Counted from the stretch's first letter, positions 44,222 to 54,104 are shown. The stretch: DNA of 64,000 nucleotides from Cytophagales bacterium (GCA_022360015.1 JAKSDQ010000150.1:1-64000); one strand, 5' to 3'. Numbers and translations: made by a program. The notes: generated by a model from the letters alone, not told the origin.

Positions 44222-44876
44222 GAGCTTAAGAGATCATGTTGAGGCAGACGAAGTACAGTTCGTGAATTCCTATAATACACCCTTGAGGGATGACGCATTT
44301 GAGATGGATGATGAAACCAAAATAAAGAAAATCTCCAAACATTTTGAAGCTATTATGGAAACATTGGGATTGGATCTCAGTGATGACAGCCTGAGAGGCA
44401 CACCTGATCGTGTAGCCAAAATGTATGTTAAGGAAATTTTTAGTGGGCTGAACCCTTCCAATAAGCCAAGCATTACACTTTTTGACAACAAATATCAATA
44501 TGATGAAATGCTGGTTGAAAAGGACATTACCTTTTATTCAAATTGTGAACATCATTTTGTTCCTATATATGGTAAAGCCCATGTGGGTTATTTTTCCAGT
44601 GGTAAGGTGATTGGGCTATCAAAAATCAACAGAATTGTACAATACTATGCCAAAAGACCACAGGTACAGGAAAGGCTAACCGTACAGATTGCCAATGCGA
44701 TGAAAGATGCCCTCAAAACACAAGATGTAGCTGTAGTCATCGATGCCACACATTTATGTGTTTCTTCCAGGGGTGTAGGTGATACCAGCAGCACCACAGG
44801 AACGGCACACTTTAGTGGTAAATTTACAGAACAAAGAACCAGACAGGAGTTTTTAGATTTTATAAACAGTAAATAA
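44181..44876 (+). CDS. folE: GTP cyclohydrolase I
   Basis: FolE, 231 residues, opens GTP to dihydroneopterin triphosphate, substrate for the preceding gene's enzyme and for folate. Zinc ligands are in YSNCEHHFVPIYG and ATHLCVSSRGV; LSKINRIVQYYAKRPQVQERLT and TTGTAHFSGKF complete the active site. The N-terminal about 45 residues are extra to the core and variable. The chosen ATG 44181 lies inside the end of the PTPS gene; a later start near 44304 would leave the core intact and is an alternative. Confidence 0.95.
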   Translation: MKQKEISLNSPRIRSLRDHVEADEVQFVNSYNTPLRDDAFEMDDETKIKKISKHFEAIMETLGLDLSDDSLRGTPDRVAKMYVKEIFSGLNPSNKPSITLFDNKYQYDEMLVEKDITFYSNCEHHFVPIYGKAHVGYFSSGKVIGLSKINRIVQYYAKRPQVQERLTVQIANAMKDALKTQDVAVVIDATHLCVSSRGVGDTSSTTGTAHFSGKFTEQRTRQEFLDFINSK

Positions 44877-44905
44877 AATATCTGTATATTGCTGGAAAAT
44901 TCATG

Positions 44906-44923
44906 CCGGACAATTTTGTCCGG
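44906..44923. promoter_or_regulatory. 18-base inverted repeat before the MarR gene
   Basis: CCGGACAA and TTGTCCGG flank a TT centre, 25 bases before the MarR start and 29 bases after folE. The length and place suit a MarR dimer operator for autoregulation; the same hairpin could also help end folE transcripts, but it has no T-run. Confidence 0.5.
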
Positions 44924-44948
44924 TAACCTAATTTAAATACTCTGAGTC

Positions 44949-45401
44949 ATGACAAGCTTAGAAAAGGAGATAGTCCAGCCCAAATTTCAAAGTGAAAATC
45001 AAAAGGCAGTTATCAACATTATGTATACCAACAATTATATAATTGCCAAAATGAATGACTTTTTCAAGGCTTATGCTATCACCAGGCAGCAATACAATGT
45101 TTTACGTATTCTGAGGGGGCAATACCCAAAACCGGCGACCATCAATCTATTAAAAGAAAGAATGCTTGATAAAATGTCAGATGCATCCCGGATAGTAAAG
45201 CGGCTCAGGGTCAAACAGTTAATCAATCGAAATATATCTGTGAATGACCGGCGGGCCGCGGAGATTACCATATCGGAGCAGGGCTTGGCGCTTCTTGAGA
45301 AAATGGATGAGATCAGTTTTAAACTAAATGAGCTCACCAAAAACCTTTCAAACAGTGAGCTGGCGGATCTAAACAGGTTATTGGATAAATTGCGGGAATA
45401 A
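44949..45401 (+). CDS. MarR-family transcriptional regulator
   Basis: The 150-residue protein has a winged helix-turn-helix of MarR type: QQYNVLRILRG, NLLKERMLDKMSDASRIVKRL as the recognition region, and the wing NDRRAAEITISEQG. Flanking helices form the dimer interface. It may sense a small ligand or redox signal; no effector can be inferred. An inverted repeat lies just upstream. The next gene is hppA on the same strand. Confidence 0.92.
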   Translation: MTSLEKEIVQPKFQSENQKAVINIMYTNNYIIAKMNDFFKAYAITRQQYNVLRILRGQYPKPATINLLKERMLDKMSDASRIVKRLRVKQLINRNISVNDRRAAEITISEQGLALLEKMDEISFKLNELTKNLSNSELADLNRLLDKLRE

Positions 45402-45542
45402 ATGTGCAGGAAAGTCTCTTTACCGTAGTTATTTTCCTGAAAATCAAATCTTTCACCCGATTGTTCGACGAGTTTATGGGTTTTCCTGACTAAATATGCA
45501 GGAGATTTGACATTTTTTATTTCATAATCAAAGTTGAAATCC

Positions 45543-45550
45543 TATCTTTG
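45543..45550 (+). promoter_or_regulatory. Possible -7 box for hppA
   Basis: TATCTTTG matches TAnnTTTG exactly and would give a leader of about 80 bases before the ATG at 45635. No good TTG is seen at the expected distance, so the call is weak. Confidence 0.35.
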
Positions 45551-45634
45551 CGCAAGTTTTTTGATTGCGCCCACTCCAGGTGGGCTCTTTTAATTTTTGA
45601 GAGAAAAAGTATTCTTTTAAGCAAAGCGAACAAT

Positions 45635-47893
45635 ATGGAAAATTTGATTTACTTGATTCCGGCTCTTGGCATTGTTGGATTGGTAATTATGGTTATAAAA
45701 TCACTGTGGGTGTCAAAACAAAATGCCGGTGACGATAATATGAAAGAACTGGCAGGTTATATTGCCCGCGGGGCCATGGCCTTTCTTAAGGCGGAATGGA
45801 AAGTTCTTACCTATTTCGTTATCATTGCCGGGATTTTGTTGGCTTATTCCGGTACAACAGTAGAGACCTCGAGCCCTGTTATTGCCATTTCGTTTGTTAT
45901 CGGTGCTTTCTTTTCAGCACTTGCAGGATGGATCGGCATGAATATCGCTACCAAGGCCAATGTGAGAACGACCCAGGCGGCACGGACAAGTTTATCAAAA
46001 GCATTGCAAGTATCTTTTACCGGGGGGAGTGTAATGGGACTCGGTGTTGCGGGATTGGCCGTATTCGGATTGGGAAGTTTATTCATAGTATTTTACAATG
46101 TATACGTTACCAGCCAGGGGGGTGCGGTAAATGGCCGGGAAATGGAAAAAGCCCTGGAAGTCCTTGCCGGGTTTTCCCTGGGTGCGGAAAGTATAGCCTT
46201 GTTTGCACGTGTCGGTGGAGGTATATATACGAAGGCCGCAGACGTAGGCGCCGATCTTGTTGGAAAAGTGGAAGCCGGCATACCTGAAGACGATGTCCGT
46301 AACCCTGCGACGATTGCAGACAATGTAGGTGACAATGTAGGTGATGTTGCGGGTATGGGAGCGGATTTATTTGGCTCTTATGTGGCCACAATTTTAGCTA
46401 CCATGGTATTGGGCCGGGAAATTGTATCCGATGATAACTTCGGTGGAATAGCCCCGGTTTTGCTGCCAATGCTCATCGCAGGCATAGGTCTGATGTTTTC
46501 TATCATAGGAACATGGTTTGTAAAGGTTAAAAATGAAACCGACAGTGTGCAAAATGCTTTAAACCTGGGTAACTGGTCATCCATTGTATTAACTGCCATT
46601 GCCTCATTTTTCTTGGTAAATTGGATGTTGCCGGAAAACCTTGCCATGAGAAGGTATGAGTTTACAAGCATGGATGTTTTCTATTCAATAGTGGTAGGGC
46701 TGGTTGTGGGGGCCTTGATGAGTATTATTACCGAATATTACACAGCCATGGGCAAAAGACCTGTCAACTCCATTGTAAAGCAATCTTCCACCGGTCACGC
46801 TACCAATATTATCGGAGGGCTATCCGTGGGAATGGAATCTACCGTATTGCCAATTATTGTTTTGGGATCAGGAATTGTTGCTTCCTACACATTTGCCGGG
46901 TTGTATGGAGTTGCCATCGCCGCTGCCGGTATGATGGCCACTACGGCTATGCAATTGGCGATCGACGCTTTTGGACCTATTGCAGATAATGCCGGAGGTA
47001 TCGCCGAAATGAGCGGTTTACCCGAAGAGGTAAGAGAAAGAACCGATAATCTCGATGCCGTAGGAAATACCACAGCGGCCACGGGTAAAGGTTTCGCCAT
47101 CGCCTCGGCAGCATTGACAGCCCTGGCCCTATTTGCTGCTTTTGTGGGAATTGCAGGTATTAATACCATCGACCTTTATAAAGCACCTGTGCTTGGCGCT
47201 CTATTTGTAGGCGCAATGATTCCGTTTATATTTTCATCCCTGGCCATCGCCGCTGTCGGCAGGGCCGCCATGGATATGGTGAATGAGGTACGAAGACAAT
47301 TTAAAGAAATACCTGGTATCATGGAGTACAAGGCCAAACCGGAATATGAAAAATGTGTCGATATTTCAACACGGGCTTCTATCAGGGAAATGATTATGCC
47401 GGGTGCGATCGCCCTTATTGTACCCTTGATCGTGGGCTTTGGCTTTAGAGATGTTTTTAATGATGCTTCTTCGGCTGAAATTCTCGGGGGATTGTTAGCC
47501 GGAGTGACCGTCTCAGGGGTTTTAATGGGAATGTTTATGAACAATGCAGGCGGTGCCTGGGACAATGCCAAGAAATCTTTTGAAAAAGGGGTGGAAATAA
47601 ATGGTAAAATGGAATACAAAGGATCCGAGGCCCATAAAGCCTCTGTTACCGGAGATACTGTTGGTGACCCTTTTAAAGACACCTCTGGTCCTTCTATGAA
47701 CATCTTAATCAAGCTGATGTCTATCGTAGCCTTAATTATCGCTCCCCACATTTCTGTTAACTCCGGGCATCACACTTCGTTAACCAACGAAAAAGAAGTA
47801 ACCGAAAGGCAGGTGTCGGAACAAAGTATACCAAACCCAAAAAATACCGACGCCCTTAGAATCGTTCCGGCCGAAAGAAACATTAGTGACTGA
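45635..47893 (+). CDS. hppA: Membrane-bound K+-dependent proton-pumping pyrophosphatase
   Basis: The 752-residue integral protein (about 16 helices) couples PPi hydrolysis to ion export. The active-site DxxxxxxxD pattern is in [32 protein letters not shown] is the usual preceding loop. [10 protein letters not shown] has Ala where K+-independent enzymes have Lys, so K+ dependence is expected. The helix-6 Glu found in Na+-pumping and most H+-pumping types (DLFES) is Gly here (DLFGS), while helix 5 has Glu in GAESIALF; this matches the described flavobacterial-type H+-PPases. ATG 45635 is chosen over an upstream start. A hydrophilic tail of about 45 residues is unusual. Confidence 0.93.
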   Translation: MENLIYLIPALGIVGLVIMVIKSLWVSKQNAGDDNMKELAGYIARGAMAFLKAEWKVLTYFVIIAGILLAYSGTTVETSSPVIAISFVIGAFFSALAGWIGMNIATKANVRTTQAARTSLSKALQVSFTGGSVMGLGVAGLAVFGLGSLFIVFYNVYVTSQGGAVNGREMEKALEVLAGFSLGAESIALFARVGGGIYTKAADVGADLVGKVEAGIPEDDVRNPATIADNVGDNVGDVAGMGADLFGSYVATILATMVLGREIVSDDNFGGIAPVLLPMLIAGIGLMFSIIGTWFVKVKNETDSVQNALNLGNWSSIVLTAIASFFLVNWMLPENLAMRRYEFTSMDVFYSIVVGLVVGALMSIITEYYTAMGKRPVNSIVKQSSTGHATNIIGGLSVGMESTVLPIIVLGSGIVASYTFAGLYGVAIAAAGMMATTAMQLAIDAFGPIADNAGGIAEMSGLPEEVRERTDNLDAVGNTTAATGKGFAIASAALTALALFAAFVGIAGINTIDLYKAPVLGALFVGAMIPFIFSSLAIAAVGRAAMDMVNEVRRQFKEIPGIMEYKAKPEYEKCVDISTRASIREMIMPGAIALIVPLIVGFGFRDVFNDASSAEILGGLLAGVTVSGVLMGMFMNNAGGAWDNAKKSFEKGVEINGKMEYKGSEAHKASVTGDTVGDPFKDTSGPSMNILIKLMSIVALIIAPHISVNSGHHTSLTNEKEVTERQVSEQSIPNPKNTDALRIVPAERNISD

Positions 47894-48102
47894 AGAAACT
47901 GGTTAACAAAATCTTTTACACAATATTTTCTTCTGAATTCAACAGACTTCACCGGAAGTCATGGTAATAAATCATAGGATGACTAGTCCATTCACCGGAG
48001 CTCAGCATTACTGGACTCCCCTCTCGAGGACATATCTGTCAGCCCAAACCCTTGCAGGTATATAATACTCAATTACTTAAACACATACAAAAATAATTAA
48101 TA

Positions 48103-48282
48103 GCGCAAGCGTCCGGGGCTGTTGCACAACGTTTTCGGCAAAGCTCTTTGTGCCTTGGTGACTTGGTGGTGTTCCTTTTTTAACCACAGAGGCAACAAGG
48201 CACAAAGAGACACAGCGGTTTTCGCCGGTAAAATAAATACAGGCATATTCTTAAGTTGTGCAACAGCCCCGGACGCTCGCGT
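48103..48282. repeat. Composite nested palindrome, family A copy 3
   Basis: Outer arms 48105-48130 and 48254-48279 (core GTCCGGGGCTGTTGCACAAC) match at about 25 of 26 positions. Inside them, a second inverted pair (about 48143-48170 and 48182-48212) carries the CTTTGTGCCTT core of family A. The whole 180-base unit lies in the 560-base gap after hppA, in which I see no gene. It looks like two inverted copies of a roughly 55-base unit with part of the interior retained. Confidence 0.8.
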
Positions 48283-48452
48283 CATAAGACATTTTTTCTT
48301 AAACTGACGGCTCTGCCTTCGAGGGGGGCACGGGTCATACCCATTTTCATCATTACCTCATCAACAATAGCTTACCAGTAAATAAGCCAAAATTTGATAG
48401 TCACACGCATCTAATTAAAACTTTTTTTGTTACTTTGATAAAATTTTTTTTT

Positions 48453-48887
48453 ATGACTAAAGTATTCTGGACATGCCTCCTGCTGTCACTAATAATTTCC
48501 CGGACTTACGGTCAGGAGTCGATACTGGGCCAATGGAAAACTGTCGATGATGAAACGGGTGAAAAAAAATCGGTGGTCGAAATCTTTAAAAAAGACAATA
48601 AAGTATTTGGTAGAATTGTCAAAATTACAGACCCCAAAAAACAGGACGCGGTCTGTGACCAATGCGATGATGATGACCCCAGAAAAGATCAAAAAATCCT
48701 AGGCATGGAAATAATTAAAAACCTGGAAAAAAACGGGGACGAATGGGATGATGGCACCATCCTCGATCCACAAAACGGAAAAGTATATAAATGCAAAATG
48801 TGGGTCGAAAACGATAACCTCATCGTTCGTGGATACATAGGTTTTTCCTGGATCGGAAGATCTCAAACCTGGCTCAGGGAAAAGTAG
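48453..48887 (+). CDS. Secreted DUF2147 protein
   Basis: The 144-residue protein has a signal peptide (cleavage near TYG/QES) and a DUF2147 lipocalin-like domain: SILGQWKTVDDETGEKKSVVEIF, GRIVKI, CDQCDDDDPRKDQKILGMEII, DDGTILDPQNGKVYKCKM, and the last GFSWIGRSQTWLR. These occur often in Bacteroidota and Proteobacteria; the ligand is unknown. ATG 48453 places the signal correctly; an earlier ATG would add 6 residues. Single gene. Confidence 0.85.
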   Translation: MTKVFWTCLLLSLIISRTYGQESILGQWKTVDDETGEKKSVVEIFKKDNKVFGRIVKITDPKKQDAVCDQCDDDDPRKDQKILGMEIIKNLEKNGDEWDDGTILDPQNGKVYKCKMWVENDNLIVRGYIGFSWIGRSQTWLREK

Positions 48888-49133
48888 CACCTCCATCAGG
48901 TGAGAGGTGTCAGGTAGGTGAGAGGAGTTGCAGGATTCATGATTGATTCTGTGCTACCACCTATAGTTGCTAAATACGACTCACATTCTCCCTACCTCCC
49001 CCAAAAACCAATTGTCCATTGTCAATTGACAATTCTTTCCATTGATCCTAATAGCCTCTGTTATGAAAAATGTGATTTTTTTTTTATTATATTTGGTTTC
49101 AGATACATGTATGAGCGAAGGTATCCCACAAGT

Positions 49134-51608
49134 ATGAAAAAAAGATTTCCTGTTTTTTTACTCTTTTTGTTCTGCTCAATACTAGCATCAGCCCAGAAGA
49201 AAAAAGTCACCGTTGGTCCCATTGAAGAAAAGGTTACGGCCATGGCGAAGTACGAAGGTTACTTTAACTTCTATTGGGATGATAAAAATGGAACCGTATG
49301 GTTGGAAGTCGACAAGGTTGACCAGGAGTTTTTGTATGTGAATGCCCTTTCAGCGGGGGTAGGTTCCAATGATATTGGCCTTGACAGGGGCCAGTTGGGA
49401 AATACCCGGATAGTAAGGTTCTTCCGGAGTGGGAATAAGCTTTTGCTGGTTCAGCCTAATTATGATTACCGTGCCATCAGTGACAATCCTGACGAAAGAC
49501 AGGCGGTGGAGGAAGCTTTTGCACAGTCGGTATTGTGGGGTTTTAAAATTGAGGCTGCACAGGACGGTAAACTATTGGTCGATGCCAGCGCTTTTCTGAT
49601 GAGGGATGCCCACGGGGTAACCGGCAGGCTCAAAAATACGGGTCAGGGAGATTATAAACTCGATGCAAGCAAAAGCGCCATGTACCTGCCTCGTACGAAG
49701 GCCTTTCCTAAAAATTCGGAATTCGAGGCCATACTGACATTTTCCGGAAATGCTGCCGGCAATTATGTCCGCCAGGTGGTACCTACTCCCGATATCATGA
49801 CCGTAAGACAACATCACAGCTTCATAGAACTGCCGGACGATGGTTATCAACCGAGGGAGTTTTCACCGGGAGCCGGGTATTTTGGCATATCTTATATGGA
49901 TTTTGCCACTCCGATTCATGAAAACATTGTTAAAAGATTTATTAACAGGCACCGGTTGAATAAGAAAAATCCGGAGGCAGAAGTAAGTGAGCCCATGAAG
50001 CCAATCGTGTATTATCTTGACCGAGGTGCCCCGGAACCCATTAAATCGGCTTTAATTGAAGGCGCAAGTTGGTGGAACCAGGCATTTGAGGATATAGGAT
50101 ACAAGAATGCATTTCAGATCAGGATGCTCCCAAAAGACGTGGATCCACTCGATATCCGGTACAATGTGATTCAATGGGTTCACAGGGCGACACGCGGCTG
50201 GTCGTACGGCAACTCGGTCAGCGATCCCAGAACAGGAGAAATCATTAAAGGACATGTCACTTTGGGCTCACTTAGGGTGAGGCAGGATTTTTTGATTGCA
50301 CAGGGTTTACTCACACCTTATGAAACCGGAAAACCTGTTCCAAAAGCCATGCGGGAAATGGCTTTGGCCAGATTGAGACAATTGTCAGCCCATGAAGTCG
50401 GTCATACCCTGGGATTGGCTCACAATTTCGCTGCAAGTGTAAATGACAGAAGCTCGGTGATGGACTACCCTCACCCCTATGTCAGGTTAGACAGTGCCGG
50501 CCATGTAGATGTAAGTGAAGCCTACGACGACAAAATAGGGGCCTGGGACAAAGTTGCCATTGCCTACGGATACCAGGATTTCCCTAAAAAAACCGATGAA
50601 AAATCCCGGTTAAAACAAATACTCGATAAGGCCCGCAGCGAAGGAATTTTATTTATATCCGATCAGGATGCCAGACCTCAGGGGGGTGCCCACCCTTACG
50701 CCCATCTATGGGACAACGGTTACAGTGCGGCCGATGAATTAAACAGGGTCATGAATGTGCGAAAAGCCGTACTTGAAAAATTCTCTTCAAGCAATATTAA
50801 ATCCGGTGATCCCATGGCTACACTGGAAGAAGTCCTGGTACCGGTTTACCTGATGCATCGCTATCAGATAGAAGCAGCGGTAAAGCTCATAGGAGGACTG
50901 AATTACACCTATGCGTTAAGGAATGATGGGCAACAAATCACGGAGATGATTCCGGCAATCGAGCAAAAAAAAGCTATTTACGCGGTACTAAGTACATTGA
51001 AGCCGGAATCCCTGTTAATTCCAGAGAATATCATCAGTCAAATCCCTCCCCGGCCGCTCGGTTACAGCCGTAACCGGGAAACATTTGATGCCAAAACAGG
51101 CCCTGCTTTCGATCCATTGTCTGCTGCTGAAAGTGTAGCGGAACTGGTACTCGGCCTGCTGCTTCACCCCCATCGCGCCGCCAGGATGATCGAATACAAT
51201 GGCAGAAATGAAAATTTGCCAGGGTTTTCTGAACTGGTTGACGACATTGTTAACAGAACCCTGAAATCGGGTGTGGACGAAGGTTTGAGTGGTGAGATCC
51301 AAAGGATGGTGAATAAATTGGTTATTAAACATTTAATCAACCTGGCTATCGACGAAGCCGCTACTCACCAAACCCGGGCGATCTGTTATTTGAAACTGGA
51401 CGACCTGAATAAATGGATGAGCCAGGAAATCAGGAAAAACCCGGACTTAAACCAGTTTGCCTTCTTAAAACATACGAAAGCCATTGTTGAAAAATACATC
51501 AACGATTTTGAGTATCAGCGAACTGCAAAACCCGTTGTCATACCTGCCGGTTCGCCCATAGGCACAGAGAATACCGGCATTTCAGGATCAATTTTATGTG
51601 ATTTTTAA
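49134..51608 (+). CDS. Secreted zinc-dependent metalloprotease (DUF5117/DUF4953 type)
   Basis: The 824-residue protein has a signal peptide (MKKRFPVFLLFLFCSILASA) and the metzincin-like motif HEVGHTLGLAHNF at about residue 420, HExxHxxGxxH, with the following MDYPHPYV as a likely Met-turn. The leading DUF5117-like part (about 20-250) has WLEVDKVDQEFLYVNALSAGVGSND and FLMRDAHGV. A DUF4953-like part spans the active site. Related large proteins are widespread in Bacteroidota; substrates are unknown. The chosen ATG gives the signal peptide; a much longer upstream frame (48918) looks spurious. Confidence 0.9.
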   Translation: MKKRFPVFLLFLFCSILASAQKKKVTVGPIEEKVTAMAKYEGYFNFYWDDKNGTVWLEVDKVDQEFLYVNALSAGVGSNDIGLDRGQLGNTRIVRFFRSGNKLLLVQPNYDYRAISDNPDERQAVEEAFAQSVLWGFKIEAAQDGKLLVDASAFLMRDAHGVTGRLKNTGQGDYKLDASKSAMYLPRTKAFPKNSEFEAILTFSGNAAGNYVRQVVPTPDIMTVRQHHSFIELPDDGYQPREFSPGAGYFGISYMDFATPIHENIVKRFINRHRLNKKNPEAEVSEPMKPIVYYLDRGAPEPIKSALIEGASWWNQAFEDIGYKNAFQIRMLPKDVDPLDIRYNVIQWVHRATRGWSYGNSVSDPRTGEIIKGHVTLGSLRVRQDFLIAQGLLTPYETGKPVPKAMREMALARLRQLSAHEVGHTLGLAHNFAASVNDRSSVMDYPHPYVRLDSAGHVDVSEAYDDKIGAWDKVAIAYGYQDFPKKTDEKSRLKQILDKARSEGILFISDQDARPQGGAHPYAHLWDNGYSAADELNRVMNVRKAVLEKFSSSNIKSGDPMATLEEVLVPVYLMHRYQIEAAVKLIGGLNYTYALRNDGQQITEMIPAIEQKKAIYAVLSTLKPESLLIPENIISQIPPRPLGYSRNRETFDAKTGPAFDPLSAAESVAELVLGLLLHPHRAARMIEYNGRNENLPGFSELVDDIVNRTLKSGVDEGLSGEIQRMVNKLVIKHLINLAIDEAATHQTRAICYLKLDDLNKWMSQEIRKNPDLNQFAFLKHTKAIVEKYINDFEYQRTAKPVVIPAGSPIGTENTGISGSILCDF

Positions 51609-51736
51609 CCGTTTTATGGCTGATTTATCTTGAAATTATAAAAAGCCCTGGCTTTATCGACAGCTAAAAATCAGTCCGTTAACAAAAGGCAGCCTATAAA
51701 ATTCTGTGCGTGCAAAGATTTTTTCACGGTTTTTGG

Positions 51737-51769
51737 TAGTTTTGTTCAGATATTGTTCATATTTTGTTC
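51737..51769 (+). promoter_or_regulatory. Three TTGTTC repeats at 11-base spacing, with a -7-like box
   Basis: TTGTTC occurs at 51742-51747, 51753-51758 and 51764-51769, exactly one helical turn apart. TAGTTTTG (51737-51744) overlapping the first matches the -7 consensus. The 406-base gap upstream of the OmpA-like gene has no gene in it. The 11-base periodicity resembles direct-repeat sites of OmpR/PhoB-type response regulators. The downstream start lies 245 bases away, so the target gene is not certain. Confidence 0.5.
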
Positions 51770-52014
51770 GGATTAATAGCTGTATTTTCGACCTGTGATT
51801 TCTACTTAAATCTATTGTTTATCAAGATATTAATCTTTGATGTCGATAGTAATGATCGAGGTACTGCAATTCAGGTGAAGGGTTAACCAGGTTAAATATG
51901 AATTAATAACCTTATGATGTAATATTTGCAGACTTCATGAAGCTTGAATTTTTGTCAATATTTTTAATTTTCGGATAAATAGACTTAATTGTCACTATTA
52001 TTAAAGACAGAAAC

Positions 52015-54042
52015 ATGTTGAAAGGAAAAATTACATTTTTTGTTATTTGCCTTGTCATCATGCACTTTGCTAGGGCTCAGGAAAAAATACCTACCGTGCA
52101 TTGGGCTACCAAGGTAATAGAATTTAGCTCGCAGTTATCCCCGGTCGAATATGCTGCGTCGCAAATACTTCACAAACCTAACGTTTATCCCGAAGGAGGA
52201 GACAACCCCAATGCATGGCTCCCTAAAAAACCGGATAAAGTCGAATTCATTAAGGTGGGGTTTGATACACCAGTCAGGGTGCAACAAATAGCGATTGCAG
52301 AATCCCTCAACCCAAGTGCCGTAAGTGAGGTCTTGCTGTACGACGAAAACAATAAAGAATACTCCGTATTTTCCCTGCTGCCTGCACCGATCAACCTTTC
52401 AAGAAGACTATTGAATATCTTCATCGACCGGACGTCTTACCAGGTGCACGCCCTGAAAATAATAATAGATTGCTCAAAAGTCGAAGGGTACAACAGTATC
52501 GACGCTGTGGGTATCAGTGATTCAAAGGAGCCTATCAGGATAGAGCTGAATCTGCCCGAAGGGTTGAATACTGAGTTAAGATCAGAGCGGTTGAGTGAAA
52601 ACGTCAACAGCCCTTACAAAGAAATTAAACCCCTGATTTCACCACAAGGGGATTTGCTATATTTTAGCCGGCAAAATCACCCTGAAAATGTAGGCGGTGC
52701 AGACGATATCGAAGACATCTGGTATGCCGAAAAAGATAAGACGACAGGAGAATGGGGAGTAGCAAAAAACATTGGTGCCCCGCTTAATAATGACGGCCCT
52801 AACTTTATTTCTTCCATTACCCCTGATGGAAATACCGCCATTTTGCTTCTTGGAAACAGGTACGGGAAAAGCGGAAAGATGACAGCCGGGGTTTCGGTCA
52901 GTACTAAAACCAGTGAGGGATGGGAGGAACCGACGGCCCTGGAAATCAAAAACGACTACAACCTCTCACCGAGGGTTGGATATTACCTGGCAAACAACAG
53001 AAAAGTTCTGATGATGTCGGTGCACCGAAAAGACACAAAAGGCGACAGGGATTTGTATGTAAGCTTTTTGAAAGACGACGGAATCTGGACGGAACCTAAA
53101 AACCTGGGAGACAATGTAAATAGTGCCAGCGAAGAATCGTCTCCATTTTTAGCACCGGATGATAAAACCCTCTACTTCTCATCAAAGGGCTATAGTGGCT
53201 ATGGTGGTGCGGATATTTATGTGACAAGAAGACTGGATGATACCTGGGAAAACTGGTCCGAACCTGAAAATCTCGGGCCGGGAATTAACTCTGTCAGTGA
53301 TGACGTATTTTTCAATATTGATCCCAAGGGGGAAAATGCCTATTTTTCACGAAGTGTATCAGAAAACGACGCAGATATTTTTTCCATCAATATGCCTGAC
53401 CTGTTCAGACCTACAGCGGTCATACTGGTAAAAGGAAAGGTATATGACAGAAAAACCCGAAAACCTATCAGCGCCCGGATCTTCTATGAGAAACTTCCCG
53501 ATGGAGAAGAAATAGGCACTGTAAACTCCGATCCGGTGACCGGGGAGTATCAAATACTTTTACCTTCAGGGGAAAAATACGGATACCTGGCCGAAGCTGC
53601 CGGTTATGTGGCCATCAATGAGAATGTAGACCTTGAAAACGTTACCGAATACGCTGAAATTACACAGAACCTTATTTTGGTTCCTATCGAAAAAGAGGTT
53701 ACCATCAGGCTCAACAATATATTTTTCGATTTTGACAAAGCATCCCTGAAATCCGAGTCCACGCCGGAATTAAACAGGCTTGCTAATTTGTTAAAAGAAA
53801 ATAAAAACATGAAAATTGAAATCTCCGGTCATACCGATAATATTGGTACCAGAAAGTATAATCAGGCGTTGTCTGAAAGAAGGGCTCAATCAGTGTATAA
53901 CTTCCTGGTAGAAAATGGAATTGACGGAAGCAGGCTGAAAACTATCGGCTATGGAAAAGACAGACCCATGGTGAGCAATGACGATGAAATCGATGGCAGG
54001 GAGTTGAACAGAAGAGTAGAGTTTAAAATTCTGGAAAAATAA
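52015..54042 (+). CDS. OmpA-family protein with beta-propeller (PD40) repeats
   Basis: The 675-residue protein has a signal peptide, a galactose-binding-like N-terminal part (about 30-175), a beta-propeller of WD40-like PD40 repeats (about 190-460; e.g. SPFLAPDDKTLYFSSKGYSG, a Tol-B-like blade), a carboxypeptidase-regulatory-like domain (about 465-560), and a C-terminal OmpA domain (about 565-675; FDFDKASLKSES, GHTDNIGTRKYNQALSERRA, NRRVEFKIL). The last binds peptidoglycan. Proteins of this make-up occur in Bacteroidota and often near type IX secretion or gliding genes, but none is adjacent here. It ends before a strong terminator. Confidence 0.92.
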   Translation: MLKGKITFFVICLVIMHFARAQEKIPTVHWATKVIEFSSQLSPVEYAASQILHKPNVYPEGGDNPNAWLPKKPDKVEFIKVGFDTPVRVQQIAIAESLNPSAVSEVLLYDENNKEYSVFSLLPAPINLSRRLLNIFIDRTSYQVHALKIIIDCSKVEGYNSIDAVGISDSKEPIRIELNLPEGLNTELRSERLSENVNSPYKEIKPLISPQGDLLYFSRQNHPENVGGADDIEDIWYAEKDKTTGEWGVAKNIGAPLNNDGPNFISSITPDGNTAILLLGNRYGKSGKMTAGVSVSTKTSEGWEEPTALEIKNDYNLSPRVGYYLANNRKVLMMSVHRKDTKGDRDLYVSFLKDDGIWTEPKNLGDNVNSASEESSPFLAPDDKTLYFSSKGYSGYGGADIYVTRRLDDTWENWSEPENLGPGINSVSDDVFFNIDPKGENAYFSRSVSENDADIFSINMPDLFRPTAVILVKGKVYDRKTRKPISARIFYEKLPDGEEIGTVNSDPVTGEYQILLPSGEKYGYLAEAAGYVAINENVDLENVTEYAEITQNLILVPIEKEVTIRLNNIFFDFDKASLKSESTPELNRLANLLKENKNMKIEISGHTDNIGTRKYNQALSERRAQSVYNFLVENGIDGSRLKTIGYGKDRPMVSNDDEIDGRELNRRVEFKILEK

Positions 54043-54072
54043 CAGGTTAAAAACAAAAACCCACATGATTTT

Positions 54073-54104
54073 AAAACCTCTGCCGTTGGCAGAGGTTTTT
54101 CTTT
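54073..54104 (+). terminator. Terminator after the OmpA-like gene
   Basis: AAAACCTCTGCC (54073-54084) and GGCAGAGGTTTT (54088-54099) are perfect complements around GTT, followed by TCTTTT. It lies 30 bases after the stop. Confidence 0.85.

Noticed and set aside
46093-47751. Long minus-strand ORFs inside hppA
   Set aside because: They are antisense shadows caused by the gene's regular hydrophobic codon use and show no domain.
48918-49133. 72-residue upstream extension of the metalloprotease frame
   Set aside because: It contains repetitive TTGTCAATTGACAATT-type sequence and no protein-like pattern, and the ATG at 49134 gives a clear signal peptide.
51641-51660. Short AAAGCC/GGCTTT hairpin after the metalloprotease gene
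   Set aside because: The loop is too small for a full stem and no T-run follows, so I do not call a terminator.
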